Below, in pieces: positions 51,159 to 60,514 of a stretch of 64,000 bases of DNA; positions within the stretch are counted from its first letter, which is position 1; the number at the start of each line of letters is the position of its first letter. The notes beneath the pieces were generated by a model. The model was given only the letters and a program-made list of their open reading frames with translations, was not told the origin of the DNA and searched no databases. This DNA comes from Kaiparowitsia implicata GSE-PSE-MK54-09C (GTDB lineage: Bacteria; Cyanobacteriota; Cyanobacteriia; Elainellales; Elainellaceae). Both the position numbers and the translations under genes were made by a program. The stretch lies in assembly GCA_019359435.1 (NCBI GenBank), contig JAHHHI010000061.1, positions 79,482 to 143,481 on the forward strand, read 5' to 3'.

Positions 51159-52109
51159 ATGAAGAAAACTCTGGCAATTTCGGTGGTAGCGCTGCTCGCA
51201 GCAACCGGCACGGCGCAAGCTGAATGGCCGACGGACCGCCCGATCGAGCTGATCGTTGCATTCGCCCCCGGTGGCGGCACCGACATCATGCTGCGCACAC
51301 TAGCACCTTACCTCGAGAACATTCTTGGCGCCGAAATTCCCGTACTCAACCGCCCAGGCGCTTCGGGCGAAATCGCCTACACGGCGCTGGCTCAGTCAAA
51401 TCCCGACGGCTACACGCTTTCCTCCCTAAATACGCCCGGCTTTTTGACCCTGCGTATCGGCCGCGAACTGGGCTTTGATCCGGCTGCGATTTGCCCGATC
51501 GCCCGTATCGTGGAAGATCCGGGTGCTCTGATCGTACAGGCCAGTTCGCCCTACCAGACTATGGAAGAACTCGTGGCCTATGCCAAAGCAAACCCTGGCG
51601 CAGTATCGATGGGCACGACCGGCGTTGGCACTGACGAACACCTTGCCATGCTGCAGCTTGAGGAGGCCGCCGGCATTGACATCACCGCAGTTCCATTTGC
51701 CGGGGCCAATGAAGCCAAGACAGCGCTGCTTGGCGGCCACGTCACGGCCATCGGTCTCAATGTCGGCGAATATAGCATCGCCGATCAGAATTCGCTCAAG
51801 GCCATTGGCCAGTTCGCCGAAGAACGCTCTCTTCTGGCACCCGATCTCCTCACGGCCAAGGAGCAGGGTTTCGACGTTATCCAGAGTTCCGAACGCGGCC
51901 TCGCAACCCGGTGCGATGTGCCCGAAGACATCCGTGCCAAGCTGTCGGACGCCGTAGATCAGGCGCTAGCCAGTCCCGAATTCCTGGAGCAGGCCAAGCA
52001 GCAGGCGCTGCCCCTGTCCTATCTGTCGGGCGCAGAATGGGTCGAGCAGATGCCGGGCCGCCTTGAGCGCTATACCGAGATCTTCTCGCTGATCGAGGCT
52101 GGTCGCTAA
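51159..52109 (+). CDS. Tripartite tricarboxylate transporter substrate-binding protein (TctC/Bug family)
   Basis: The 316-residue precursor begins with a Sec signal (MKKTLAISVVALLAATGTAQAEWPT) and the Bug-family mark RPIELIVAFAPGGGTDIMLR. Later motifs include VLNRPGASGEIAYTALAQSNPDGYTL and the water-bridged carboxylate pocket. Bug proteins bind di- and tricarboxylates in the periplasm. The gene has GGGAGAGAG upstream and directly abuts the tctB-like gene. Confidence 0.92.
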   Translation: MKKTLAISVVALLAATGTAQAEWPTDRPIELIVAFAPGGGTDIMLRTLAPYLENILGAEIPVLNRPGASGEIAYTALAQSNPDGYTLSSLNTPGFLTLRIGRELGFDPAAICPIARIVEDPGALIVQASSPYQTMEELVAYAKANPGAVSMGTTGVGTDEHLAMLQLEEAAGIDITAVPFAGANEAKTALLGGHVTAIGLNVGEYSIADQNSLKAIGQFAEERSLLAPDLLTAKEQGFDVIQSSERGLATRCDVPEDIRAKLSDAVDQALASPEFLEQAKQQALPLSYLSGAEWVEQMPGRLERYTEIFSLIEAGR

Positions 52110-52571
52110 ATGTCCCGCTCCACGAGCAGTAACCGGGGCGACCGTCCTGACCTGCTGACGGCAGCAATCTATGTTGGCGTCGGCGCGCTCGGCCTTTGGG
52201 CCGGGCGCGCCCTGGAATTCGGCTCGCTCGCGTCAATGGGCCCAGGTTTTGTGCCAACGATCATTTGTTTTCTCTTGATCGGGATCGGCGTGTGGATAGG
52301 TGCCCTGGGACTGCGCCGCCCCCATGTTCCGATAGAACCCATGAAGCTGCGGCCGATCCTCGTCATCACCCTGGCCATCGTGGGTTTTGCCTACGTTGCG
52401 GCCTGGCTCGGTTTCGTCGCGGCTACGCTGTTCCTGATCGCGCTGAGCAGTCTCGCCGAACGGAACGTTCGCCCGGCCGAAACCCTGTTTCTGGCGGTTG
52501 GTCTCAGCATATTCGGTGCCCTGGTCTTTGTTGTCGGCCTCGGCGTCCAGGTCAAGCTTTTGCCCTTCTAA
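52110..52571 (+). CDS. Tripartite tricarboxylate transporter small membrane subunit (TctB)
   Basis: This 153-residue protein with four predicted membrane helices has the TctB pattern LWAGRALEFGSLASMGPGFVPTIIC followed by two C-terminal helices (FAYVAAWLGFVAATLFLIAL, LSIFGALVFVVGLGVQV). It is the small integral subunit of the importer and starts immediately after the tctC-like stop. Confidence 0.9.
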   Translation: MSRSTSSNRGDRPDLLTAAIYVGVGALGLWAGRALEFGSLASMGPGFVPTIICFLLIGIGVWIGALGLRRPHVPIEPMKLRPILVITLAIVGFAYVAAWLGFVAATLFLIALSSLAERNVRPAETLFLAVGLSIFGALVFVVGLGVQVKLLPF

Positions 52572-52623
52572 GCCACGCCTGACCTTTCTTACTGGCCGCC
52601 CTTGGGCGCGCGGGAGTGTCGCT

Positions 52624-54132
52624 ATGGAATTTATCGATCTATTAGCCCTCGGCTTCGGCGCCGCCCTGACGCCCGAGAATCTTTTCTTCTGTCTTTTGGG
52701 GGCGCTACTCGGAACGTTTATCGGCGTCTTGCCAGGCATCGGGCCGACCACAACGATCGCCGTGCTTTTGCCGATCACGTTCTTCCTGCCTCCACTGGGC
52801 GGGATCATCATGCTCGCGGGCATCTATTACGGCGCCCAATATGGTGGCTCGACCACGGCTATCCTAGTCAACCTGCCCGGTGAAGCCTCGACGGTGGTCA
52901 CCGCTATTGACGGCTACAAGATGGCCCAGAAGGGTCGTGCCGGCGCGGCCCTCGCCATTGCGGCCCTGGGCTCGTTCTTTGCCGGCACCGTTGCAACCTT
53001 TGCCCTCGCGATCGCCGGGCCAACGCTCTCCGGTTTCGCTTTGTCCTTCGGCCCCGCCGAATATGTGGCGCTGATGATCTTCGGGCTGCTTGCCGCAACG
53101 ATCCTGGCCCGCGGTCCGGTGCTCAAGGCCATTGGTATGATCCTGATCGGGCTGCTTCTGGGCACAGTTGGGACCGACCTAAGCACCGGCGCCTCGCGCC
53201 TGACCTTCGGCTCAATCCAGCTCTATGACGGGATCGACTTCATCGTCATTGCCATCGGTTTGTTCGGCTTCTCGGAAATCATCGAGAACCTGGAAAAGAC
53301 CGGCTCCAGCGGCGTCAAAGTGGCCAAACTGACCCGCCTATGGCCAACGCGCGAGGACTTCAAGCGCGCCTGGCCGGCCGTGTTGCGGGGCACCGGTGTC
53401 GGCACCTTTCTCGGCATTCTCCCAGGTGGCGGCGCAACCCTTGCTTCATTCAGCGCCTATTCGCTCGAAAAACGGGTCTCCAAGCGTCCTGACGAGTTCG
53501 GTGAAGGTGCTGTCGAAGGCGTCGCCGGCCCCGAGGCGGCCAACAATGCCGGTGCCCAGTCCTCATTCATCCCGCTGCTGACGCTTGGTATTCCATCCAA
53601 CAACATGATGGCGATGATGCTCAGCGCCTTCGTGATCCACGGCCTGACGCCGGGTCCACAGATCCTGCAATCGCAGCCTCAATTCTTCTGGGGACTGGTC
53701 GCCAGTATGTGGATCGGCAATGCCATGCTGCTGGTCATCAACTTGCCGCTAATCGGTCTTTGGGTTCGCCTTCTAACCATTCCGTATCGGCTGCTTTATC
53801 CGGCGATACTTCTGTTCTGCTGCGTTGGTGTCTATAGCCTCAACAACCGCATCTTCGATGTGGCGCTGGCAGCCGGTTTTGGCCTCATCGGATATCTGTT
53901 CCGCAAGGCCAAGTGTGAACCCGGTCCGCTGCTACTTGGTTTCGTGCTCGGCCCTCTGTTGGAGACGAACCTTCGCCGGGCACTCCTAATTTCCCAGGGC
54001 GACGCCAGCGTCTTCATTGAGAGGCCCATCAGCCTCATCCTGCTCTGCGCCACTGCCTTGCTGTTGTTGATGATGATTCTTCCCAACTTTCGCAAGAGCC
54101 GCGAAGAAGCCTTCAAGGGCGAAGAAGTCTAA
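52624..54132 (+). CDS. Tripartite tricarboxylate transporter large permease (TctA)
   Basis: The ATG at 52624 with GGGAG upstream is used; the longer open frame overlaps tctB. The 502-residue protein has about 12 membrane helices and the two family motifs [19 protein letters not shown] with [18 protein letters not shown] in the first half, and [20 protein letters not shown] with [11 protein letters not shown] in the second. These form the substrate and cation path. It completes the three-component secondary importer. Confidence 0.93.
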   Translation: MEFIDLLALGFGAALTPENLFFCLLGALLGTFIGVLPGIGPTTTIAVLLPITFFLPPLGGIIMLAGIYYGAQYGGSTTAILVNLPGEASTVVTAIDGYKMAQKGRAGAALAIAALGSFFAGTVATFALAIAGPTLSGFALSFGPAEYVALMIFGLLAATILARGPVLKAIGMILIGLLLGTVGTDLSTGASRLTFGSIQLYDGIDFIVIAIGLFGFSEIIENLEKTGSSGVKVAKLTRLWPTREDFKRAWPAVLRGTGVGTFLGILPGGGATLASFSAYSLEKRVSKRPDEFGEGAVEGVAGPEAANNAGAQSSFIPLLTLGIPSNNMMAMMLSAFVIHGLTPGPQILQSQPQFFWGLVASMWIGNAMLLVINLPLIGLWVRLLTIPYRLLYPAILLFCCVGVYSLNNRIFDVALAAGFGLIGYLFRKAKCEPGPLLLGFVLGPLLETNLRRALLISQGDASVFIERPISLILLCATALLLLMMILPNFRKSREEAFKGEEV

Positions 54133-54364
54133 CAATCAAAGTTCTAGGAAGATCACGCCTCCGCTGCCCGTGGTCTTCCAATTTTGTCATCTGGAGTCTA
54201 CCGTCCACGATAGACGGCCAACCCTCCGCTCTTTCGACCCCAAAGCAATGAACCTGATGACCGCTTTCGGGACACAACCAGTGGTTCTCGGATGCCTGAA
54301 ATGGGGTCGGCACTTGCCACCAGCGCGTAAGCCATAATCGTTTATCCAGCGGCCGCTTCGGCCG

Positions 54365-55010
54365 ATGGAGAAATGTAATGGTATCTCACAATGTGATCCT
54401 GCGGCTGCAGTATGGCCTGCCTGGAATGCCGGAAGGCAGGTTGGGGCGAAGCGCGCTTTGCAGGTTCGCCAGATTTGGTCAATCCGCTTCTTTCTCGATC
54501 GTGAAGGACGGATGCGGGATCGAGCACTCTTCGACCTTGCGATCGACAGCAAGTTGCGAGGGTGCGATTTAGTGAAGGTCAAGAATCGGCACCCATGTAT
54601 CCGCCTCAACGATCCGCGCCAGATCGATGGTGGTCCAGCAGAAGACCGGGCCACCAGTCTCAGTTTGAAATCACTGCCGACGCAAGAGGAAGTCTGCTGG
54701 ATGGCTGGAGCGACGAGGCGGCTCGGTCGACAACTTTGCGTTTCCAAGCCGCGTCAATCCTGAAGGGCATCTGAGCACTCGGCAGTATGCGCGCCTGGTC
54801 GATCAGTGGGTAACGGCAAATGGGCTGCCGTCAGAAGAATATGGCACCCACTCGCTTCGGCGCACGAAGGCTGCCCTTATCTACAAGGCCACCGGCAATC
54901 TTCGAGCGATCCAGATTTTGCTTGGACACCGCAAGATCGAGAACACGGTAAGGTATCTGGGCGTGGACGTTGATGACGCCCTCTCATTGTCCGAGGCCAC
55001 GGAAATTTGA
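54365..55010 (+). pseudogene. Small tyrosine-integrase gene broken by frameshifts
   Basis: Three frames together give a typical alphaproteobacterial 200-residue integrase: AWNAGRQVGAKRALQVRQIW and FDLAIDSKLRGCDLVKVK (frame 1), RARSMVVQQKTG (frame 2 from about 54585), then WLERRGGSVDNFAFPSRVNP, HLSTRQYARLVDQW, YGTHSLRRTKAALIYKATGN and ILLGHRKIENTVRYLGVDV (frame 3 from about 54700) to the TGA at 55008. The catalytic Arg (KLRGCD), His/Arg (HSLRR), His and Tyr are all recognisable. At least two indels prevent expression. No gene is supported in the 230 bp before it. Confidence 0.82.
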
Positions 55011-55207
55011 CCTTAACACTTCGCCAAATGACCATTGGCGCGTCGTCGGCGAAGCGCCCCATTCCGACCGTTGAGAGCGCTTCACAGGTTTCCGAAAAGC
55101 TGTCGGCGTCGGAGCGGTCATCTACTGGAATTCGACCTTGTTTTGGCCAGCGCCCTCGGGACTTGTTTCGTTAAGCGGAATTAACGGCTTGTGACCCTGT
55201 GCCCTGC

Positions 55208-55444
55208 CTATCGCCTGTCGGGCGTTTGGGGCGTTACGATTGCAAAGCCCGCCGCCGCCAGCTCGTTCTCTATGGCGAGGGCATCCAGATCGCCGAACAT
55301 CCGGTCGCCGGTATCGACAGTCGCATAGTAGGTCCAGCCGGTTCGATACTTCGGCGGGATAGCGGACTGTGGCGACATGGGAAGCACCAGCAGATCGCTC
55401 TGCAACTGCCCTTCGCTTCGGGTGATGAACACATTGACCTGCAT
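55208..55444 (-). CDS. Hypothetical protein, 78 residues
   Basis: A strong ribosome site (GGGAGGATCGTTAA-ATG) supports this frame. The product MQVNVFITRSEGQLQSDLLV... ends with DALAIENELAAAGFAIVTPQ, has no membrane segment and resembles no family that I can name. It stands alone near the broken integrase. Confidence 0.55.
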   Translation of the reverse strand: MQVNVFITRSEGQLQSDLLVLPMSPQSAIPPKYRTGWTYYATVDTGDRMFGDLDALAIENELAAAGFAIVTPQTPDRR

Positions 55445-55971
55445 TTAACGATCCTCCCGCCAGGCATCCCGCGATGGCGCGCCCGAGACTGCACTGGCAC
55501 CCCGTTATGCGGACATCCGGTTGTCGGTCGGGGACACGCCCGACGAGGATCCGGCTCCGGATGGTGCGGGAGGCTCCAGCGATGCCGTGAGCAACGGCGT
55601 TTGCCGCCTACCCGATATACCCGAAACAGCGTTACGCCGCTCCTCCATGGCTCCACCATGCCTGCAGCTGTCGATTCTGAGCCTGCCGACCTAGTCAAAG
55701 TTCTCTGCGCCGTCTGGTGGTGAGCATTGGTACCCACAAATGCCAGCGCGGCAATCAAAGAACCGACCGACAACCTCGCGGTCAGTCTTCCCAATGAGCG
55801 GGTCTTTCGGCGGGAAACAGTTCGTCGCCCGAAGGCGCGTCGAGGCTCGCTCGCTGAGCCCAAAGTGCCGACGTAGCTCACGTCATGAATCTTGGTTCCG
55901 CCATATCCAACTTCCGCACGTCACATCAATGTGGCACAGGGGGCCTTCGATAAGGGGGTGACACAGGGGCC
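55445..55971. other. Region of about 530 bp without a supportable gene
   Basis: A minus-strand open frame continues from 55270 to 55881 but starts at a GTG without a ribosome site and overlaps the better-supported 78-residue gene. It has a hydrophobic stretch (SVGSLIAALAFVGTNA) and an otherwise Arg-rich, low-quality composition. I see nothing else. Confidence 0.45.
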
Positions 55972-56008
55972 AAAGAAAGCCCCAACCGAGGGGGACTCTG
56001 GTTGGGGC
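55972..56008 (-). terminator. Terminator downstream of the PilZ gene
   Basis: On the minus strand a 9-bp stem (GCCCCAACC/GGTTGGGGC) with a 12-nt loop is followed by TTTCTTT, about 110 bp after the PilZ stop. Confidence 0.6.
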
Positions 56009-56120
56009 CAAGACTCTGGAGTATCGGCTGGGGTGGGCCGATGGAGATACAATTGCGGATCGTCATGTCAGTTCCGCGACTGGGATCACGAAACAAAGAT
56101 CGAGTCGGCGCCTATGGCGC

Positions 56121-56366
56121 TTAGTCGTTGAACTGAAGTCCGACGCTCATTCCGTCGCGCCAGACGATGCGGCAAGGCTGCATCCGATGGTCGGGTAACA
56201 GCAAGTAGAAATCTTCCGGCAAATCGAGATCAGGGTGCACCGCAACGCGTGCGCCAGTTCTTGTTATGTCGAGCACCGCGCCATCAAGGCGCGTCATGCC
56301 CGCATCGAGAACGACGGTGGCTATCAGGTCTACCCGTTCGCGCTGCAGCTGTCTGCGTTCCTGCAT
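56121..56366 (-). CDS. Stand-alone PilZ-domain protein
   Basis: The 81 residues form a single PilZ domain. The N-terminal ERRQLQRERVDL provides the RxxxR c-di-GMP motif and VLDITRTGARVAV corresponds to the (D/N)xSxxG motif with Thr for Ser. It would act as a small c-di-GMP receptor in the cytoplasm. It starts 4 bp after the stop of the 72-residue gene upstream, so the two are co-transcribed. Two GGDEF-EAL proteins lie in the same region. Confidence 0.85.
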   Translation of the reverse strand: MQERRQLQRERVDLIATVVLDAGMTRLDGAVLDITRTGARVAVHPDLDLPEDFYLLLPDHRMQPCRIVWRDGMSVGLQFND

Positions 56367-56370
56367 GCTC

Positions 56371-56589
56371 TTAGTTTAAGTTGGCGGTTGAAGACTGTTC
56401 CGCTGCCACAGACGCAATTCCCATTGAAAACGCCTCAAGCAGGGCTTCGGAAATTGCGACTGCCAGAAGCGTGCTCTCGGCCTCGATCTCGAATATCTGG
56501 AGTTGATGTGCGCAGGTGACGAGCGCTGAGCCTTCGCATTCAACGATATCTTGGGCCTTAGCGAGCGCCCAAGCCGTAAGGTTCTGCAT
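56371..56589 (-). CDS. Small hypothetical protein in operon with PilZ
   Basis: This 72-residue protein has a near-perfect ribosome site (GGAGGTCTTTT-ATG). It is predicted to be helical (MQNLTAWALAKAQDIVECEG, LLAVAISEALLEAFSMGIASV). It ends 4 bp before the PilZ start, which suggests a functional link to c-di-GMP reception. No family recognised. Confidence 0.6.
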   Translation of the reverse strand: MQNLTAWALAKAQDIVECEGSALVTCAHQLQIFEIEAESTLLAVAISEALLEAFSMGIASVAAEQSSTANLN

Positions 56590-57005
56590 AAAAGACCTCC
56601 GCCGTTAGATCGCCCGTCTGGGATACTGGCCCTGCTTCGTTAGAATAGTCTGCCGACGATCCCTAAAATTTTACGCGCTGCCCTGGGCCGTCTCATAGAC
56701 GCCCTGGTGATGCTCCACCATTCCCAGTTCGCCGGCGGAGAAGGCCCTTACTGCCCCCGTCGACTGCAGCGAGATTTGAGGTGAGGGAGATCGGTTGCGT
56801 TGCGAGCGCCGCGATGATGCACGGGCGAAGTCGTTTCCGTTAGTTCCCTTTAGCGGACTAGACCCCTCACTTTTAGGGGTGACGATCAAACCCCTGCCAG
56901 GCTACTCATGTTTTCGAGGGCCTAGGCCAAGGCACTGTTAAGACCAGGCGGCAACGAAGATCGTGGGCGCCCCGCGTTGCGCGTGGTTCCTGCGGGCTGG
57001 CCCGG

Positions 57006-57098
57006 TCAGGTCGCCAATTGCCAGAGCGCGAACCCGACCGCCATCAGCAGCGCCGCGCTTGCCGCTACTAGGCCGGCGAGGGCTCCGTAGCGGGCCAT
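57006..57098 (-). CDS. Possible 30-residue single-span membrane protein
   Basis: The frame MARYGALAGLVAASAALLMA followed by VGFALWQLAT is one hydrophobic helix with a positive N-terminus, ending in TGA at 57006. The ribosome site is weak (AGGA lies far upstream). The rest of 56,590-57,207 shows no other gene; a short hairpin ACCCCT/AGGGGT lies near 56,869-56,886. Confidence 0.3.
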   Translation of the reverse strand: MARYGALAGLVAASAALLMAVGFALWQLAT

Positions 57099-57207
57099 CG
57101 TCTTTGTTCTAAACAATCCTCGTCCTCCTTATCTCTGCCCCTTGGCGGACGACAAAACCACACACATCACCTGGAGATCAATATGGCCAACCATGTGGCC
57201 CTCTCGG

Positions 57208-57414
57208 TCATGCGGTAGGCTCCTGCGGCGTTTGGCCAGTCAGCATAGCGCCAGTTCCACCGTCATCGATAATGGAAACCCGTTCCGCAGCGTAGGCGCT
57301 GACGATCTTGGCCTTGGTCGTGTTTGTTGCAACGCCGGTCGTCTCGAACCGGTGCACGGTCGTAAAGGCAATCCCGGCCTTCTCCGCCAAGTCACGCAGT
57401 GACCATTTCAGCAT
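57208..57414 (-). CDS. Short XRE-type helix-turn-helix protein
   Basis: The 68 residues contain WSLRDLAEKAGIAFTTVHRFETTG, the first helices of a Cro/C1-type domain. The tail AAERVSIIDDGGTGAMLTGQ corresponds to the end common in short phage-type XRE proteins (usually VEFI-xxGG-GVRL). Start codon context is poor and the region is rich in integrase debris, so it may be a remnant of a mobile element's regulator. Confidence 0.6.
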   Translation of the reverse strand: MLKWSLRDLAEKAGIAFTTVHRFETTGVATNTTKAKIVSAYAAERVSIIDDGGTGAMLTGQTPQEPTA

Positions 57415-57619
57415 TGCTCATGCGGCGCGGTTTTCCTCGGGTGTCAGAACCGGCAGATCATCATGTCGCATTCCGGCCGCCGCCGAAGGCCTGCCCAAAT
57501 ATCAAGGGCTCTCCAAGCTGGTTCGCGACCCGGCCCTGGGCGCCTTCTTCGAGCGTGGCGAGCGCGACAGCGGCGCGGCCTTCACCCTGGCGTAAGGTGT
57601 CGCACCAGTCCAGAAGCTG

Positions 57620-58195
57620 CCCGCGACCGCTGAGCGCATCTCACCTTGGTGGCGCATATCCCCGGCACCATGGCCGGGAAACGTGACCGGGCCATGCTGC
57701 TCCTGGGCTTTGCCGGCGCGTTCCGGCGCAGCGAGCTAGCCACGCTCAACGTCGAGGACCTGACCGATGGTGAGGCCGGGGTGGACGTGCCCGTCCGGCG
57801 CAGCAAGACGGACCAGGAGCGGGCAAAACGGTCGCCGTACCCCACGGCACCCACTATCTGCCCGTGCAAGCGCTCCAGGCATGGCTGGCCGCTGCAGGCA
57901 TCACCACGGGGCCGATCTTCCGGGCGGTGTCACGGAGTGAAAAGGTGACCGACGAAGCCATCACCGGGCACACCGTCGCCAATGGGGTGAAACGCTATGC
58001 CAAACTGGCCGGGCTCGATGTGGCGGGGTTCAGTGGTCATTCGCTGCGGGCGGGGTTCGTTACGTCGGCCGCCGACCGCGGCGCCGACCTGAACAGGATC
58101 ATGATGTATCGCGCCATGTGGACCCACGGACGGTGCGGACCTCTATCCGCTGGGCCGATCGGTACAAAGATCATGCCGGCGCGGGGCTTCTATAG
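57620..58195 (+). pseudogene. Tyrosine integrase fragment, frameshifted
   Basis: Conserved pieces in different frames are MAGKRDRAMLLLGFAGAFRR followed by SELATLNVEDLTD and VRRSKTDQE (to about 57820), [20 protein letters not shown] and [18 protein letters not shown] with [20 protein letters not shown] (to about 58100), and [20 protein letters not shown] ending at TAG 58195. Arg (FRRSEL) and His/Arg (GHSLRAG) are present. The N-terminal SAM-like domain is missing. This family differs from the integrases at 40170 and 54365. It is dead. Confidence 0.82.
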
Positions 58196-58227
58196 GTCGA
58201 ACTGGCGAAGAGGGTGGGCGGCCTGCG

Positions 58228-58509
58228 TTACGGCCAGTGTTGCCAGCCAAGGTTTGCCGCAGCTTGTTGCATGGCAGGATTCTCAACGCGTATCCGGCGC
58301 TCCCTGACCCAAAGCTTCACGACGCGATAGTCAGCAGGTGCGCGGATGGCGATCGGCAACTGAGAAACCAGCATCAAAGCTGCCTCCTGAGGTGTGGCTC
58401 CCATAGACTTGCCCATTTCCTGCGCACGCTGCCGCAGATCAGCCGGAACGTGTTGAGGGTTGATCCCGAGGCGGGCGATCGCGGCATTGACGCGAATAAC
58501 ATAGAACAC
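58228..58509 (-). CDS. Hypothetical protein, 93 residues
   Basis: GGGGAGG lies directly against the ATG at 58515, which is too close; the GTG two codons later (58509) has ideal spacing and is used. The product ([20 protein letters not shown]...) has a helical, slightly basic composition and a central segment [22 protein letters not shown] recognise no family. It follows the integrase debris on the opposite strand. Confidence 0.55.
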   Translation of the reverse strand: MFYVIRVNAAIARLGINPQHVPADLRQRAQEMGKSMGATPQEAALMLVSQLPIAIRAPADYRVVKLWVRERRIRVENPAMQQAAANLGWQHWP

Positions 58510-58778
58510 GCGCATCCTCCCCTAAATCTGCACTGTGAAACTTCGCCCAAGCGCCGGCAAAGGGCAAGACTGGCGTACCGGGAGATTTCGCCCTCGCTAC
58601 CGATAATGACCGTTATCGGGGGCCACCACTCTTCCGCACAGGGCTGCGCCGGACATGACCAAATTGTGCTCGGACCATTCCTGGTAGTCCCAAGTGTGAT
58701 GAGCCGTGGCATCGCCGCTGTGCTAACGGCTTACCCGTCGCGTCCGGGGGGCCAGCACGCGTTCCAGGGTATTTTTGC

Positions 58779-58931
58779 ATGCACTCCCCCCACCCCCTTC
58801 GACTGTTCTCGCTGTTTGGCGTGCTGGCCCTGGCTGGCTGTTCAAGTGGCGGCACCAATTCGGACTCCAGCACCGTTGCCGCCGTGCCGGCGCCGCCAGC
58901 TCCACCGATGGGCTTCGGGCAAACGTTCTGA
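58779..58931 (+). CDS. Small lipoprotein, 50 residues
   Basis: The frame MHSPHPLRLFSLFGVLALAG continues CSSGG, giving a positive start, hydrophobic core and the lipobox LALAGC, so signal peptidase II cleavage before Cys is predicted. The mature part is Ser/Pro/Ala-rich (APPAPPMGFGQ) and ends after about 30 residues. It could be a short entericidin-like lipoprotein or the surviving N-terminus of a longer one. AGGG precedes the ATG by nine bases. Confidence 0.5.
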   Translation: MHSPHPLRLFSLFGVLALAGCSSGGTNSDSSTVAAVPAPPAPPMGFGQTF

Positions 58932-59069
58932 GCAGCGGGCGTTCCCAAGCTAGGCTAAATTTATAAGCAGCTTCCTCAACCGCGGGTGACCGGGCGCAAG
59001 CGCGAACCTGGCAGAATCGCTGAAACTCGCGGTTGAGTACACCTATCGGTCAGCGGCTGATCGGGAGTG

Positions 59070-60347
59070 TTACAAGCGTATAGGCATAGTGACCTTGGTG
59101 GGCAAAATTGGCTGCTTGATACCGCTCTGCAATCCCGGGCCGTCGATAAAACCGATTCCGGCATTGGCGGCGGTCAAAGCAAGTCCTGGCGCCGTTACAT
59201 TGTGCGCGATGGCATTTACACCGGCTTCGAAGGCCGATGCGGCGAAACGGCTCAATTTTGCAGCGAGCATAAGATCGGTCCCCCGTGCGTCGCCCATGTC
59301 GAGGGAAACTGCCCACGGCTTCAAGTCCTGCAGCGAATTTAGGGCCGAATGCTCAAGTCCCACCTCAATCACGATGAGCCGGATGAGCTGCGACAGCTGC
59401 GAAAGCGTTGGCGCCAACTGCCCAGGGTCATAGTCCAAAGGAATGCCGACAACCTCCAGAATGAGAGACGGGCGATACTGACTGGGTATGGACGCCAGAA
59501 ACTGCAAATAGGTTGTAGCGGAAGCTTCACCTTGAAGGGTCGCAAAATTGACCGCCACCAGCACAAGTGGAAATTTCTGGTTTCTGGGGTGGTGCATGAG
59601 TGCAGAAAGCGCCTTTTTAATCAGCACAAGATCAATATCGAGCTGTGCGATGTCCGGCCCCGCCAGCACGCCGAAAGAACTCTGACTGAAAAGCGTAGCA
59701 TCCAACACGGCGCGGTTGAACGTTGTTGTCAATTTCCGGGCATTCCAAGCTGGAAAGAACAGGACGCCGCTTTTGCGAAGCTTGATTAGCCGTTCGACTG
59801 CGAACTGTTCAGCGGCTGCAGTTCTCAGCCGGTCCAGCTCATCAAACAGCATTTGCGCGCGTAAGCCGGATTCCGGTGCTATCGCTTGCGCTTCGAATTG
59901 AGCCAGGTAAAAAGTCTCGGTCACGTAGCTGGACAGCTCGGCTGACTGTCTTTTCACCGTCTCCGATAGGACGTGGGTACAGCTGCGCAGACGCCTGCTG
60001 GCACTGTCTATGTCGAGCTGTGGGAACAGCAGCACAAATCGCAGCCCTCCAAGATGGTGAAACACCTCGCCTCGAGGAAAGTAACTCCCAAGCTCGATAC
60101 TAACGGCGCTTGCAAGCTTTGCGACGAGGCTACCATCGAGCTCTGCGATGATCTGTCGATCAAGCAGTTGGACCATACCGCCCAAAACTGGCGTCCCTTG
60201 GTCGGCCATGCGAACAAGCCGGTCACTGACCGGATCCCGGCTATGGATCGGCACTGCCGAAACGGTTGGCCTGCCCGTCCGTGATGGCGGGGCGACTTTT
60301 GGGGCGTCCGGGCTCAGGAAGACCGATAGAAATTTCGGCAAAGCCAT
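59070..60347 (-). CDS. Degenerate GGDEF-EAL-like protein without catalytic motifs
   Basis: The 425-residue cytoplasmic protein has a middle region resembling a GGDEF fold (GSYFPRGEVFHHLGGLRFVLLFP in place of the GGDEF hairpin). Its C-terminal half follows the strand order of an EAL barrel: LVAVNFATLQ where EAL proteins have VNLS, LILEVVGIP where they have LEITE, KPWAVSLDMGDARG where they have ALDDFG, and a final GIGFIDGPGLQSGI. None of the catalytic or metal residues is kept. Such proteins act as signal-binding or protein-binding modules. It lies near the PilZ and CHASE4-GGDEF-EAL genes. The assignment rests on pattern similarity only. Confidence 0.6.
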   Translation of the reverse strand: MALPKFLSVFLSPDAPKVAPPSRTGRPTVSAVPIHSRDPVSDRLVRMADQGTPVLGGMVQLLDRQIIAELDGSLVAKLASAVSIELGSYFPRGEVFHHLGGLRFVLLFPQLDIDSASRRLRSCTHVLSETVKRQSAELSSYVTETFYLAQFEAQAIAPESGLRAQMLFDELDRLRTAAAEQFAVERLIKLRKSGVLFFPAWNARKLTTTFNRAVLDATLFSQSSFGVLAGPDIAQLDIDLVLIKKALSALMHHPRNQKFPLVLVAVNFATLQGEASATTYLQFLASIPSQYRPSLILEVVGIPLDYDPGQLAPTLSQLSQLIRLIVIEVGLEHSALNSLQDLKPWAVSLDMGDARGTDLMLAAKLSRFAASAFEAGVNAIAHNVTAPGLALTAANAGIGFIDGPGLQSGIKQPILPTKVTMPIRL

Positions 60348-60514
60348 GATTTCAGGTACCTAGGAGCAGATTTGAAGGCCCTTTTTGAGCATTTGGCTCA
60401 TCCTGACATGGTGCTTCTTTCGAAGCTTCTGACTTTTAGTTAGAATTTTATCAATCACGGACAACCATCATAGGCGGGACACCGGATCAGCGGAGAGCAC
60501 GGGAGGAGTTTCTG

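Noticed and set aside
55270..55881. 203-residue minus-strand open frame with a hydrophobic stretch
   Set aside because: GTG start without ribosome site, Arg-rich tail, and overlap in another frame with the better-supported 78-residue gene.
56869..56886. Hairpin ACCCCT/AGGGGT as a terminator
   Set aside because: Six-bp stem without a T-run and no gene ending nearby.
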